Shown here in pieces: positions 24,980 to 35,200 of a DNA stretch of 64,000 bases (positions are counted from its first letter, which is position 1; the number at the start of each line of letters is the position of its first letter). Position numbers and translations under genes: made by a program. Origin of the DNA: Nitrobacteraceae bacterium AZCC 2146 (GTDB lineage: Bacteria; Pseudomonadota; Alphaproteobacteria; Rhizobiales; Xanthobacteraceae); contig JBAGRP010000001.1 in the NCBI GenBank assembly GCA_036924855.1, forward strand, positions 6,498,001-6,562,000, in the 5' to 3' direction. A model generated the notes under the pieces. The model ran no database searches, was not told the DNA's origin, and saw only the letters and a program-made list of their open reading frames with translations.

Positions 24980-26179
24980 ATGATGATCAAGCGTGTTTTG
25001 ACGATTTTCGCGACCGTGGCTGTCAGCGCCGCGGGGCATTCGCTTGCACTGGCGCAGGGCTACCCTGCGCCGGCACAGAGCGGCTATTCGATTCCGCCGG
25101 ATCCGTCCTATCCGCCCGGTGGCTATCCCGCTAATCCGCGTTCGCGCAGCGCGATGGACGCGATGCCGGATTTCGATGCCCTCGACGAAGACGACGCGCC
25201 GTCGCCGCGCGGCCGTCCGATGACCGCACTGCCGGCGCCTGGCCCGGTGATGTCGCCGGACGATCCGCGCTACGGCCGCCCGGCCGGCGCTCCTCCTGTT
25301 TATTCCGATCGCGGCGCGCCGCAGGGTCCGGTGATGTCGCCGGATGATCCACGCTATGGCCGCCCGATGGGCCCGCCACCGGTGATCTATTCGGACCGTC
25401 CCGCCGGTGGTCCGCCGCAGACCTATTCCGATCGCGGCATGGACGATCGTGGCATGCGTCCGCCGGAAGGCGTGGGCGCCCAGGGTTCGCCTGTCACCGG
25501 TTCGGTACAGCCTCAGCCGCAGGGCGCCGATGGCCGCCCGGTGTCGCTGTCGGCGCTGCCGCCGGAAGAACAGCCCGAAAGCGGGACTGCGCAGCTGGCG
25601 CCGAACCTGCGTCGCCAGGAAGTCAATTTCGTCACCAAGGAGCCCGCGGGCACCATCGTGGTCGATACCCCCAACACCTATCTTTACTACGTGCTGGGCA
25701 ATAACCGCGCGATCCGCTACGGCGTCCGCGTCGGCCGCGACGGTTTCACCTGGACCGGCATGCAGAAGATCACCCGCAAGGCGGAGTGGCCGGATTGGCA
25801 TCCGCCGACCGAGATGATCGAGCGCCAGCCCTATCTGCCGCGCTTCATGGCCGGCGGCCCCGGCAACCCGCTCGGCGCCCGCGCGATGTATCTCGGCTCG
25901 ACCGTGTACCGCATCCACGGCACCAACCAGCCGTCGACCATCGGCAAGTTCGTGTCGTCGGGCTGCATCGGCATGATCAATGAAGATGTCTCCGACCTGT
26001 TCGAGCGCACCAAGGTCGGTACCCGCGTCGTCGTGATGCCCAGCGGTTCGCCGCCGACCACCACCGCTTCGGCGCAGCCGATCCCCGGCCCGAACGCCGG
26101 TGGCCTGCCGCCCGCGCCGCTGGCTGGCACTCAGCCGACCTCGGTGCAGCCGCTGCCCGCGCCGGTAACGATCCGCTAA
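24980..26179 (+). CDS. L,D-transpeptidase (YkuD domain) with Pro/Gly-rich linker
   Basis: A 399-residue exported protein: signal peptide (to about LALA-Q, residue 26), a long Pro/Gly/Tyr-rich linker with a 14-residue repeat (GPVMSPDDPRYGRP at 88-101 and 116-129), then a YkuD domain (about 215-350) with His313 (RIHGTN) and catalytic Cys329. The catalytic motif reads SSGCIGMIN rather than the usual SSGCIRLTN found in the paralogue at 56986-57678. It would form 3-3 peptidoglycan cross-links or attach outer-membrane proteins in the periplasm. The 294-base gap upstream holds no gene I can see. Confidence 0.88.
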   Translation: MMIKRVLTIFATVAVSAAGHSLALAQGYPAPAQSGYSIPPDPSYPPGGYPANPRSRSAMDAMPDFDALDEDDAPSPRGRPMTALPAPGPVMSPDDPRYGRPAGAPPVYSDRGAPQGPVMSPDDPRYGRPMGPPPVIYSDRPAGGPPQTYSDRGMDDRGMRPPEGVGAQGSPVTGSVQPQPQGADGRPVSLSALPPEEQPESGTAQLAPNLRRQEVNFVTKEPAGTIVVDTPNTYLYYVLGNNRAIRYGVRVGRDGFTWTGMQKITRKAEWPDWHPPTEMIERQPYLPRFMAGGPGNPLGARAMYLGSTVYRIHGTNQPSTIGKFVSSGCIGMINEDVSDLFERTKVGTRVVVMPSGSPPTTTASAQPIPGPNAGGLPPAPLAGTQPTSVQPLPAPVTIR

Positions 26180-26196
26180 ACACTCCAAAGCAAAAA

Positions 26197-26234
26197 AAAA
26201 TCGGGCGCTGCGTTTTCACGCGGCGCCCGATTTT
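26197..26234. terminator. bidirectional intrinsic terminator
   Basis: AAAATCGGGCGC (26197-26208) pairs perfectly with GCGCCCGATTTT (26223-26234), flanked by A and T runs. It lies between the convergent L,D-transpeptidase and hydroxyacid dehydrogenase genes and suits both directions. Confidence 0.9.
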
Positions 26235-26249
26235 CGTTGATAATGTCTG

Positions 26250-27209
26250 CTACCCGATCCGCCGCACCGGCTCGCCCTTCAGCCAACCGCCGATGCCTTC
26301 GATCATTTCGCTGTAGATCCGCCGGTAGTTTTCCGCGGTGACATAGCCGAGATGCGGCGTGATCACGACGTTGTCGAGCTTTCGCAACGGGCTGTCGAGC
26401 GGCAAGGGCTCATGCGAATAGGTGTCGAGACCGGCGCCCGCGATCTTTTTCGCCTGCAGGGTTTCCAGCAATGCGGCTTCATCGACGATCGGTCCACGTG
26501 CGGTGTTGATCAGGTAGGCGGTCGGCTTCATCCGCGCGAGATCGGCCCGCGACACCAGCCCGCGCGAGCGGTCGCTGAGCACGACGTGGATGGTGATGAT
26601 ATCGGCGGTGGCGAACAGCTCTTCCTTGGTGGCGTAGGTCACACCGGCCTTTTCGCAGGCCTCGGCGGTGAGGTTGGTGCTCCAGGCGATGGTCTTCATG
26701 CCCATCGCACGCGCGATGGTGGCGACATGGCTGCCGAGCTTTCCGAGGCCGATCACGCCGAGCGTCTTGCCCTCGATGTCCTCGCCGACAGTCACTTGCC
26801 AGGGCTTTCCGGCTTTCATCCGGGCGTTCTCGAAACCAATCTTGCGCGTTAGCTCCAGCATCAGGCCGATGGTCAGCCCGGCGGTGGGATTGCCCACCAT
26901 CGCGGTGCCGCAGACCACGACGCCTCGCGCCTTGGCGGCCTCGAAATCGATCGCGGCATTGCGCATGCCGGAGGTGATCAGCAGCTTCAGTTTCGGCAGC
27001 GCCTCGAAAACGGTGCGCGGAAACGGCGTCCGTTCGCGCATCGCGCAGATGATCTCGAAATCCTTCAGCGCCGCGGCAGCCTCTTCGCCGGAGGTGAACG
27101 GCGTATCGAACACGGTGACGTCGATACGATCGTTGAGCTGGGTCCAGTCGGCGAGTTGCAGGGCGACATTCTGGTAGTCGTCGAGAATTGCACAGCGCAG
27201 CCGCGTCAT
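26250..27209 (-). CDS. D-2-hydroxyacid dehydrogenase family protein
   Basis: A 319-residue NAD(P)-dependent dehydrogenase. The Rossmann motif is GVIGLGKLGSHVA, the catalytic Arg is in LINTARGPIVDE, the Glu in LDTYSHEPLP and the His in ITPHLGYVT. The family includes phosphoglycerate, glycerate and other 2-hydroxyacid dehydrogenases; substrate cannot be told. ATG 27209 and ATG 27221 are both possible starts, neither with a clear ribosome binding site. It converges with the L,D-transpeptidase gene across a strong terminator. Confidence 0.87.
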   Translation of the reverse strand: MTRLRCAILDDYQNVALQLADWTQLNDRIDVTVFDTPFTSGEEAAAALKDFEIICAMRERTPFPRTVFEALPKLKLLITSGMRNAAIDFEAAKARGVVVCGTAMVGNPTAGLTIGLMLELTRKIGFENARMKAGKPWQVTVGEDIEGKTLGVIGLGKLGSHVATIARAMGMKTIAWSTNLTAEACEKAGVTYATKEELFATADIITIHVVLSDRSRGLVSRADLARMKPTAYLINTARGPIVDEAALLETLQAKKIAGAGLDTYSHEPLPLDSPLRKLDNVVITPHLGYVTAENYRRIYSEMIEGIGGWLKGEPVRRIG

Positions 27210-27326
27210 GGGAACGTCCATCCGGTGTGGTGATGACGGCTGCAAGCGCCGTCGGGGTTGGCGGCATGCTTACGCGCAATACCGGCGCGTGCAAGCGTAC
27301 GAGGGCCGGGCGGGCAGGCGATCAGC

Positions 27327-27557
27327 TTAATGTGAGGACGAAGAGGGCTTGGACTTGGGCTTGGGGTTGGGCCTGGCCTTGGATTTGGCGCGGCAGGCCG
27401 GGCCGGGGCCGCGCATGTAATGCAACTCCGGGCGGTAGGGGTCGAATGCTGCGACGAAAAACTGTCGCCAGAACATCCGGATTTCCTGCAGCAGGCTGGT
27501 TGGTGCCGCGTGGGCTTCGGGGGCGGGGGTCGAAGTTCCTGAGGTGATGGTCGCCAT
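27327..27557 (-). CDS. small basic hypothetical protein
   Basis: A 76-residue frame from ATG 27557 with CGGAG seven bases upstream. The middle (LLQEIRMFWRQFFVAAFDPYRPELHYMRG) is aromatic and looks folded. The C-terminus is a Lys/Pro/Ser low-complexity tail. No signal peptide or family recognised. It lies between the dehydrogenase and EttA genes; a spurious frame is possible, but the aromatic core and ribosome binding site argue for a gene. Confidence 0.5.
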   Translation of the reverse strand: MATITSGTSTPAPEAHAAPTSLLQEIRMFWRQFFVAAFDPYRPELHYMRGPGPACRAKSKARPNPKPKSKPSSSSH

Positions 27558-27784
27558 GACGGGCTCCGCCGGTCTGCGCGCGACTTCAGTCGCGAGAGGG
27601 CGTTTCAAATCACCCTGCCGCCAGTCTTGGCGGAAGTCGTTAAAATGCGGTTTTAATTGTTACAATCTGGCATTTGGTCGTCGGCAGCCTTAGCAAATGC
27701 TTAAAGCCCCGGTTGCCCTTTGGGAGCCGCGCCGCTACATCAGCGGCAATCCCTTCCACGCCCGCGACGGTTCCAAGGATCACG

Positions 27785-29422
<1,638 letters not shown>

Positions 29423-29434
<12 letters not shown>

Positions 29435-29447
29435 GCGGGCGCGTCAG
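29423..29447. other. inverted repeat spanning the ettA/vapC convergent ends
   Basis: CTGACGCG (29423-29430) and CGCGTCAG (29440-29447) form an 8-bp stem across the two convergent stop codons. There is no T run; it could be a weak bidirectional transcript end. Confidence 0.35.
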
Positions 29448-29845
29448 AACGGCGTGATCAGCTCGACGTCGGGGAAATAGGTGCGATATCGCCTGATGTC
29501 GCGCGTCAGGATCGGCATCTTCGCCATGACAGCGTGTGCGCCGATGAAAAAGTCGGCGAGGGTACTGGTCCGAACGCCGCCCGAGCGGCGATAGTCCGCG
29601 AAGGTTCGGCCTGCGAGATACAGAGCTGATTTGGGAAGCCACTCGAAGTGAAGTCCGAGCTTCTCGACAACGACATCCAGAACTTGCTGCGTTGGATAGC
29701 GCCCGGCGAGTTCAGCGTACACGATCTCGTTGATGACAAGCGGCCCATCCAGCGATTGCCGCTCCATCGCGGCGGAAGACCATGACTGCCAGTCTCTGTC
29801 GCTGGACAGAACGTCGATGAGAACGTTGGTATCGACCAGCGTCAT
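29444..29845 (-). CDS. vapC: PIN-domain toxin (VapC family)
   Basis: A 133-residue PIN-domain ribonuclease. The acidic catalytic residues appear as Asp5 in LVDTNVLID, Glu in INEIVYAEL, and the Asp cluster in TLADFFIGAHA and ILTRDIRRYRTYFP. VapC toxins cut tRNA or rRNA when not bound by antitoxin. The start overlaps the end of the antitoxin gene by 4 bases (ATGA), the standard VapBC arrangement. Confidence 0.9.
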   Translation of the reverse strand: MTLVDTNVLIDVLSSDRDWQSWSSAAMERQSLDGPLVINEIVYAELAGRYPTQQVLDVVVEKLGLHFEWLPKSALYLAGRTFADYRRSGGVRTSTLADFFIGAHAVMAKMPILTRDIRRYRTYFPDVELITPF

Positions 29846-30099
29846 TTCTTGTAGTCGTCGGCTGGGTCGCCTCTGAGCTCAAGCATGATCTCATCCGTCG
29901 TCGCGCCGCGGATCGGATGGCTTCTGGCGATTGCCTGCAGTTTTTTCAGATACTCGCCGCCTGCCCCCGGCTTTCCAATATAAATGCCCCCCGATGCGGT
30001 GTTGCGCACTTCGACCTTGTCGCCCGGCTTGATGCCGGCGGCATCGCGGATTTTCTTGGGCAGCGTGACCTGGCCCTTGCTTGTCACCGTGGTAGTCAT
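29842..30099 (-). CDS. vapB: AbrB/SpoVT-type antitoxin (VapB family)
   Basis: An 85-residue antitoxin with an N-terminal AbrB/SpoVT swapped-hairpin DNA-binding domain (TVTSKGQVTLPKKIRDAAGI then GDKVEVRN) and a C-terminal toxin-binding tail (HPIRGATTDEIMLELRGD). It neutralises the toxin and represses the operon, probably through the palindrome 30115-30135 just upstream of its start. Confidence 0.9.
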   Translation of the reverse strand: MTTTVTSKGQVTLPKKIRDAAGIKPGDKVEVRNTASGGIYIGKPGAGGEYLKKLQAIARSHPIRGATTDEIMLELRGDPADDYKK

Positions 30100-30114
30100 T
30101 GAAACTCTCCGGTG

Positions 30115-30135
30115 TTACTTTTATCGAAAAAGTAA
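30115..30135. promoter_or_regulatory. probable VapB operator
   Basis: TTACTTTT (30115-30122) and AAAAGTAA (30128-30135) are perfect inverted repeats separated by 5 bases, starting 16 bases upstream of the antitoxin start, in an AT-rich patch likely to overlap the promoter. Confidence 0.7.
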
Positions 30136-30264
30136 TACCCACTTGAGGCGTCGTCAATGAGCCGCCTGATGTGCTTTTGTCAATTCGGGCGGGTCCTCAA
30201 GGATTGATTTCGACGCCGTCGCCAATTGCATTACAAGGGCCAAGTTGACGAGGCGGAGATGACC

Positions 30265-31035
30265 ATGGCCGACTGGAATGCGCAGCAATATCTGAAATTC
30301 GAGGATGAACGGACCCGCCCGGCGCGCGACCTGCTGGCGCAGATTCCGCTCCAGGACGCCCGCAAGGTGGTCGATATCGGCTGCGGGCCGGGCAACTCCA
30401 CCGAACTGCTGGTGAAGCGATGGCCGCAGGCGGCGGTGATCGGCGTCGACACCTCCGCCGACATGCTGCGGCAAGCCCGCGAGCGATTGCCGACGCAGAC
30501 TTTCATTGAGGCCAACATTGCGCACTGGGCGCCGCCGGCAGGCACCGATGTGCTGTTCGCCAATGCCACCTTCCAGTGGGTGCCGGACCATCTCAAGCAG
30601 CTGAAGCGGCTGGTCGGCGGGCTTCCACCGGGCGGCGTGCTTGCGGTGCAGATGCCGGACAATCTCGACGAGCCCTCGCACATCCTGATGCGCGAGGTGG
30701 CGTATCAGGAGCCGTGGCGCAAACAACTGGCGAAAGCCGCGGAGCTGCGCGACTCCCTGCCAAAGCCGGGCACCTATTACGACGCGCTGCGGCCGCTGTG
30801 TACGCGGCTGGAGATCTGGCACACGATCTACAATCACGCGCTCGATGATGCCACCTCGATCGTGGAATGGGTCAAGGGCACCGGGCTGCGCCCGTTCGTC
30901 GATCCGCTGGAGCCGCCGGAGCGCAAGGCCTATCTCGCCGAATACACCGCGCGGATCGCCGCCACCTACCTGCCACAGGCCGACGGCAAGGTGCTGCTGC
31001 GGTTTCCGCGGATATTTATCGTGGCGGTTCGCTGA
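30265..31035 (+). CDS. tam: trans-aconitate 2-methyltransferase
   Basis: A 256-residue class I SAM methyltransferase. It begins [20 protein letters not shown], the characteristic N-terminus of Tam, and has the SAM motif [15 protein letters not shown] and the acidic ribose contact in [11 protein letters not shown]. It methylates trans-aconitate, a by-product inhibitor of aconitase, in the cytoplasm. ATG 30265 is preferred over ATG 30259 and the upstream frame because GGAG (30254-30257) is then spaced seven bases away. Confidence 0.9.
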   Translation: MADWNAQQYLKFEDERTRPARDLLAQIPLQDARKVVDIGCGPGNSTELLVKRWPQAAVIGVDTSADMLRQARERLPTQTFIEANIAHWAPPAGTDVLFANATFQWVPDHLKQLKRLVGGLPPGGVLAVQMPDNLDEPSHILMREVAYQEPWRKQLAKAAELRDSLPKPGTYYDALRPLCTRLEIWHTIYNHALDDATSIVEWVKGTGLRPFVDPLEPPERKAYLAEYTARIAATYLPQADGKVLLRFPRIFIVAVR

Positions 31036-31167
31036 GTTACGCGCGACTGCTACATTCACTCCCGCTAATCGCACTGCGGTGAAACGTCGCTGCGCTATCG
31101 CTCGACAGAATCGAACCAACATCCGAAGTCAGGGTTGAGTTGATCCCGCCCACCGGAGCTGCCCTGC

Positions 31168-31758
31168 ATGTCCATGACGCCTGAAACGCCCTTGCCGCCG
31201 AAGGGCTTCCCGTTGCGTCCGATTCCGATGCTGATCTTCGGCTCACGCTGGCTGCAGCTGCCACTCTATATCGGCCTGATCGTGGCGCAGGGCGTCTACG
31301 TCGTGCTGTTCCTGAAGGAACTGTGGCACCTGTTCGCCCACGCCTTCGATTTCAGCGAGCAGCAGATCATGCTGGCGGTGCTCGGCCTGATCGACGTGGT
31401 GATGATCTCCAACCTGCTGGTGATGGTGATCGTTGGCGGTTATGAGACGTTCGTGTCGCGCCTCAACCTGCAGGGCCATCCCGACGAGCCGGAATGGCTC
31501 AGCCACGTCAATGCCAGCGTGCTGAAGATCAAGCTGGCGATGGCGATCATCGGCATCTCCTCGATCCACCTGCTGCGCACCTTCATCGAGGCCGGCGGGC
31601 TGGGATCCGCGCGCTCAGTCAACTACACCGAGACCGGCGTGATGTGGCAGACCGTCATCCACACCGTGTTCATCATCTCGGCGATCGGCATCGCCTATGT
31701 CGATCGGCTGTCGAACCTGGCGACGGAAGAGGCGAAACAGCAAGACGGTCACGCATGA
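31168..31758 (+). CDS. UPF0114 (YqhA) family membrane protein
   Basis: A 196-residue integral membrane protein with four hydrophobic segments (near 27-50, 70-95, 118-140 and 160-180). [27 protein letters not shown] is the conserved core of UPF0114/TIGR00645. Function unknown. Its end overlaps the start of the transglycosylase gene by 4 bases (ATGA), so the two are translationally coupled. Confidence 0.88.
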   Translation: MSMTPETPLPPKGFPLRPIPMLIFGSRWLQLPLYIGLIVAQGVYVVLFLKELWHLFAHAFDFSEQQIMLAVLGLIDVVMISNLLVMVIVGGYETFVSRLNLQGHPDEPEWLSHVNASVLKIKLAMAIIGISSIHLLRTFIEAGGLGSARSVNYTETGVMWQTVIHTVFIISAIGIAYVDRLSNLATEEAKQQDGHA

Positions 31759-32996
31759 CGTTGAGATTGAGCGCCAGCTTCGGCAGACTTTGCATCTTGC
31801 TGCTGGCGCTCGTCGCGTCGCCTCCCGTCCGCGCCGCAGACGCCGGCTTCGCAAACTTCCTCGCCTCGCTCTGGCCCGAGGCGCAGCAGGCCGGCGTGTC
31901 GCGCGCGACGTTCGATGCGGTCACGCGTGGCCTCGAGCCCGACTACAAGCTGCCGGATCTGGCACTGCCGGGTCGGCCCGCCACTGGTGCGCCGTCGCAG
32001 GCGGAGTTCGTTCAGGTGCCGGCGGACTATGTGAAGGAGGCCAGTATCGCCAGGCTGGCGACAGAAGGACAGCGGCTGCTGCAAAAGCATCGCGCCACGC
32101 TCGACGCCATTGAGCAGCGCTTTGGTGTGCCGGCCACGGTCATCCTGGCAATCTGGGGCCGCGAGACCGACTACGGCCGCTATGCGTTGCCCTATGACGG
32201 CATCCGCGTGCTGGCGACGCAGGCCTATGTCGGCCGCCGCAAGGAGCAGTACCGCACCGAATTCATTCTCGCGATGAAGATCATCGAGGACGGCGACGTC
32301 GCGCGAAAAGATCTGCGCTCGTCCTGGGCCGGCGCTACCGGGCTCACGCAATTCTTGCCATCCGAACTATACAAGCACGGCGTCGATTTCGACGGCGACG
32401 GCCATCGCAACATCTGGACTTCGGTGCCGGACGCATTGGCCTCGGCCGCGCAGCAGCTCAAGAACAAGGGTTGGCAGCCCGGGCTGCGCTGGGCCTATGA
32501 GGTTCGCGCGCCGGCCAGTGCCGATTGCACGATGGGCGTGCCCGAAGTCACAAAATCGATCGGCGAGTGGCTGCGCGCAGGCTTCGTGCCGGTGCGCGGC
32601 GAGAAGCTCAGCGCTGCCGAGCAGGCGCAGCCGGCGTCGTTGCTGCAGCCGGAGGGGATCTATGGCCCGGCGTTCCTGACCACGAAGAACTACTTCGTCA
32701 TCAAGGAGTACAATTTCTCCGACCTCTACGTGCTGTTCGTCGGCCACCTCAGCGACCGAATGGACAATGCGCAGCCGTTCGCGACACCGTGGTCGGCCTC
32801 CAAGCAATTGCGCAGCACCGACGTCGAGGCGATGCAGCGGCATCTGACGCGGATCGGGCTGTACAGCGACAAGATGGACGGCAAGGCCGGGATGAAGACC
32901 CGCGCCGCGCTCGGCGCGTACCAGAAATCCGCGGGACTCAAGGTCGACTGCTGGCCGAGCGAGGCCGTGCTGCGCGCCATGAGCGGCGCCCGATAA
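31755..32996 (+). CDS. MltB-type lytic murein transglycosylase with peptidoglycan-binding domain
   Basis: A 413-residue exported enzyme: signal peptide ending near VRAA, a lytic transglycosylase domain with the catalytic Glu in [12 protein letters not shown] and the [14 protein letters not shown] motif, and a C-terminal PG_binding_1 domain ([20 protein letters not shown] to the end). It cleaves glycan strands to 1,6-anhydro-muropeptides in the periplasm. No lipobox is visible, unlike MltB of E. coli. It is coupled to the UPF0114 gene and followed by a strong terminator. Confidence 0.9.
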   Translation: MTLRLSASFGRLCILLLALVASPPVRAADAGFANFLASLWPEAQQAGVSRATFDAVTRGLEPDYKLPDLALPGRPATGAPSQAEFVQVPADYVKEASIARLATEGQRLLQKHRATLDAIEQRFGVPATVILAIWGRETDYGRYALPYDGIRVLATQAYVGRRKEQYRTEFILAMKIIEDGDVARKDLRSSWAGATGLTQFLPSELYKHGVDFDGDGHRNIWTSVPDALASAAQQLKNKGWQPGLRWAYEVRAPASADCTMGVPEVTKSIGEWLRAGFVPVRGEKLSAAEQAQPASLLQPEGIYGPAFLTTKNYFVIKEYNFSDLYVLFVGHLSDRMDNAQPFATPWSASKQLRSTDVEAMQRHLTRIGLYSDKMDGKAGMKTRAALGAYQKSAGLKVDCWPSEAVLRAMSGAR

Positions 32997-33006
32997 CTGG
33001 CAGCAA

Positions 33007-33036
33007 AAAACCCGGCCGCATTAACGGCCGGGTTTT
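33007..33036. terminator. intrinsic terminator after the transglycosylase gene
   Basis: AAAACCCGGCCG (33007-33018) and CGGCCGGGTTTT (33025-33036) form a perfect 12-bp stem with a 6-base loop, followed by GAATTTTT. It serves the operon at 31168-32996 and, by symmetry, the convergent gene ending at 33080. Confidence 0.92.
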
Positions 33037-33079
33037 GAATTTTTGCGGCCGCGCAATCGTGCGCGGCGGTTAGCTCAGA

Positions 33080-33373
33080 TCAATCGCAGACCTGAACCGG
33101 GCGCGAACGCCAGACGCCACGATAATCGTCCCAGAAACGCTGGCGAACGACGCGGCATTCCGGTTCTTCGACATACACCGGGGCGGGCGCGTAGCCATAA
33201 GCGGGGGCCGGGCGGCTCGCGGCGATGGCGCCACCGAGGAGAGCGCCGCCGATCAGGCCGCCGGCAACGCCCGCGGCGATACGGCCGCCGTCAGCCTTTG
33301 CGGCTGGCGCAACCGAAACCAGCGAACCGGCAACCGTCGCGACGGCGAGCAGGGCGGAAATTGTCTTCTTCAT
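33080..33373 (-). CDS. small secreted glycine-zipper protein, paralogue A
   Basis: A 97-residue protein with a signal peptide (MKKTISALLAVATVAGSLVS, cut near AKADG), a glycine-zipper helix (IAAGVAGGLIGGALLGGAIA), a Pro/Tyr-rich stretch and a C-terminal RQRFWDDY...VQVCD motif with two cysteines. GGAGA precedes ATG 33373. It is related to the next gene upstream by the same three-part layout and C-terminal motif. Probably periplasmic or envelope-associated; function unknown. Confidence 0.78.
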   Translation of the reverse strand: MKKTISALLAVATVAGSLVSVAPAAKADGGRIAAGVAGGLIGGALLGGAIAASRPAPAYGYAPAPVYVEEPECRVVRQRFWDDYRGVWRSRPVQVCD

Positions 33374-33587
33374 CTCAGATCTCTCCAGAAGGGCGCCGCA
33401 AGCGACGCGCGGTTTAGGGGTGTCTCACGCTGCAGTTCGAAACGACGATCTCACTTAAAAGCGCCCAATCGTCAACCCGACGTAAACGTTTACAAGCCAA
33501 TGCCCTGAAAAAACGGTTTTTTCGGGCCGCTTGAAGGGAACGCACCGGAATGTTGAACAGGCTGTTGCGCTAAAAGAAACGTTCGGC

Positions 33588-33890
33588 TCAGCCGCAAACC
33601 CGCACGCGGCGAATTCGCCAGCCATAGCCATCCCAGAAGCGCTGGCGCTGCCAGTAGCAACCGCCGTAATAGCCGGGGCCGGCAACATAGGCCGGGCCGC
33701 CGTAATAGCCGTAGCCCGGTCCATAGTAGCCGGGGCCGCTAGCGATTGCGCCGCCGATCAAAGCGCCGCCGATCACGCCGGCTGCGATCCCTGCGCCGAG
33801 CCCGCGCTGGGCATGTGCCGGGGCAGACGCCGCCAGCGACGACACCGCCAGGGTTGCGACGGCGGCAAGGGCCATCAGGGTTTTCTTCAT
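33588..33890 (-). CDS. small secreted glycine-zipper protein, paralogue B
   Basis: A 100-residue protein from ATG 33890 (GAGAGGTG upstream). It has a signal peptide ending APAHAQ, a glycine-zipper segment (GAGIAAGVIGGALIGGAIAS), a Gly/Tyr-rich middle (repeats of GPGYYG) and a C-terminal CYWQRQRFWDGY...VRVCG motif. It shares its architecture with the gene 214 bases downstream, pointing to a tandem duplication followed by divergence of the middle part. Function unknown. Confidence 0.78.
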   Translation of the reverse strand: MKKTLMALAAVATLAVSSLAASAPAHAQRGLGAGIAAGVIGGALIGGAIASGPGYYGPGYGYYGGPAYVAGPGYYGGCYWQRQRFWDGYGWRIRRVRVCG

Positions 33891-34258
33891 GGCTTCACCT
33901 CTCATGCAGGGTTCGACAGCAGTTCGTGCTGTGTGGAGTGAAAAGTTTCACATTTCACTTGAATGATCAATGAATGGCCAAGCCGGATATTGCCGCAAGC
34001 GAGGCGGCGCAGCGGCTTTTACGTTGCAAAAGATGACAGATAACGAACGATTGGCGCAATCGCGATACCCGCAGTGTCGCACAGGTTGTGCACTTTTAGA
34101 GGCGCGGGTTTGAAAACATTTAAGGCCTGCCGTTAAAGGGCTTCTTTAGATTCATTCCATTCTGCGAGGCGCCCAGCTTGCAGTTTGGAATAGCTTCAAA
34201 ACACGCGTTTTCCTTTTGCATCAGGGCCTGCTCTTAAATATCGAAGGGGGGTCCCGCC
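33891..34258. other. AT-richer intergenic stretch
   Basis: About 370 bases with no coding frame I can support. It is visibly richer in A and T than the surroundings and must hold the promoters of the divergent secreted-protein gene and of the Bfd-like gene. A weak Irr-like half-match (TTTAGATTCATTCCATT from 34145) and a weak TTTGGAATAGCTTCAAA are present; neither is convincing. Confidence 0.5.
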
Positions 34259-34555
34259 TTGCGAGCCCGCCTTCATCCTATGATCGTTTGTTCCTGCAAC
34301 GTCTTCTCCGACCATGATGTCCGAAATGCCGTTAGCGGAGCGCGTCCGCCGCGCACGCCGGGTCAGGTCTATGGTTGTCTCGGCTGCAGCGCCCAATGTG
34401 GTCGCTGTGCGCGGACCATCAAGGCGATTATGGACGAAGCGCTCGGCGCCTGCGCCAAAGCTTGCTGCTCAGGCTGCCCGCACAGCGCCGCCCATGCCGA
34501 AGCGCATGCCCACGCCGCATTGCCCGACCTCATAGCCGTCGAAGCCGCCGCCTAA
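34259..34555 (+). CDS. bfd: bacterioferritin-associated ferredoxin-like [2Fe-2S] protein
   Basis: A Bfd-type [2Fe-2S] protein, with cysteines in VCSCNVFS and GCLGCSAQCGRCAR and a Cys/His/Ala-rich tail (CAKACCSGC, then HAEAHAHA). Bfd reduces ferric iron in bacterioferritin so that it can leave the store. The core begins at ATG 34280 (MIVCSCNV), which lacks a ribosome binding site. TTG 34259 has a run of G (34246-34251) seven bases upstream and would add seven residues; the longer form is listed. It lies 149 bases upstream of bfr on the same strand. Confidence 0.85.
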   Translation: MRARLHPMIVCSCNVFSDHDVRNAVSGARPPRTPGQVYGCLGCSAQCGRCARTIKAIMDEALGACAKACCSGCPHSAAHAEAHAHAALPDLIAVEAAA

Positions 34556-34641
34556 AAACTTCCCCTGGCAGCCATTTTTTCCATTCCTGACGTCTGCAGT
34601 CGATTACGGCCGGCAGGGGGTTGTTCTCCTGCGTAATCTGA

Positions 34642-34658
34642 TTTAGAAGCATTCTAAA
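34642..34658. promoter_or_regulatory. Irr box / iron control element upstream of bfr
   Basis: TTTAGAA (34642-34648) and TTCTAAA (34652-34658) are perfect inverted repeats around GCA. This is the ICE/Irr-box form known from rhizobial iron regulation, where Irr represses iron storage genes under iron limitation. It lies 46 bases before the bfr start codon. Confidence 0.88.
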
Positions 34659-34704
34659 TAAGATTTGGGGCCTGTTTGGACGGGTTTCGGCAACGGAGTG
34701 CATC

Positions 34705-35190
34705 ATGAAGGGCGACCCGAGAGTCATCGATTACCTCAACAAGGGGCTGCGCAGCGAGCTGACCGCAATCAGCCAGTACTGGCTGCACTTCCGCCTGCTG
34801 AACCATTGGGGTCTGCTCGAGATGGCCAAGATGTGGCGCAAAGAGTCCATCGAAGAGATGAACCACGCCGATCGTTTTACCGACCGGATCCTGTTCCTCG
34901 ACGGCTTCCCGAACATGCAGGTGCTGGATCCGTTGCGGATCGGCCAGACCGTCAAGGAGATCATCGAGTGCGATCTGGCGGCCGAAGTCGGCGCCCGCAC
35001 GCTCTATGAGGAAGCGGCGACCTACTGCCACAGCGTCAAGGACTACGTGTCGCGCGACCTGTTCGAGAGCCTGATGAAAGACGAGGAACACCACATCGAC
35101 TTCCTCGAGACCCAGCTGGATGTGATCGAGCGGATCGGCATCGACCTCTACACCCAGAAGCACCTCGGCGGACTCGAGAGCGAGTTCTAG
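34705..35190 (+). CDS. bfr: bacterioferritin
   Basis: A 161-residue bacterioferritin. All ferroxidase ligands are present: Glu18, Glu51 and His54 (ESIEEMNHAD), Glu94 region (ECDLAAEVG), Glu127 and His130 (KDEEHHIDF), and Met52 for haem binding between subunits. It forms a 24-subunit shell that oxidises and stores iron in the cytoplasm. CGGAG precedes ATG 34705. The Irr box upstream and the Bfd-like gene in front place it in the iron-responsive set. Confidence 0.95.
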   Translation: MKGDPRVIDYLNKGLRSELTAISQYWLHFRLLNHWGLLEMAKMWRKESIEEMNHADRFTDRILFLDGFPNMQVLDPLRIGQTVKEIIECDLAAEVGARTLYEEAATYCHSVKDYVSRDLFESLMKDEEHHIDFLETQLDVIERIGIDLYTQKHLGGLESEF

Positions 35191-35200
35191 GCCAAACCGT

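Noticed and set aside
33955..33975. FNR/FixK-like box TTGAATGATCAA
   Set aside because: The half-sites are too close (12 rather than 14 bases), and no anaerobic gene is nearby.
34145..34161. Irr-like site before the bfd-like gene
   Set aside because: Only about 10 of 14 arm positions match and the right arm is poor; not reported as a site.
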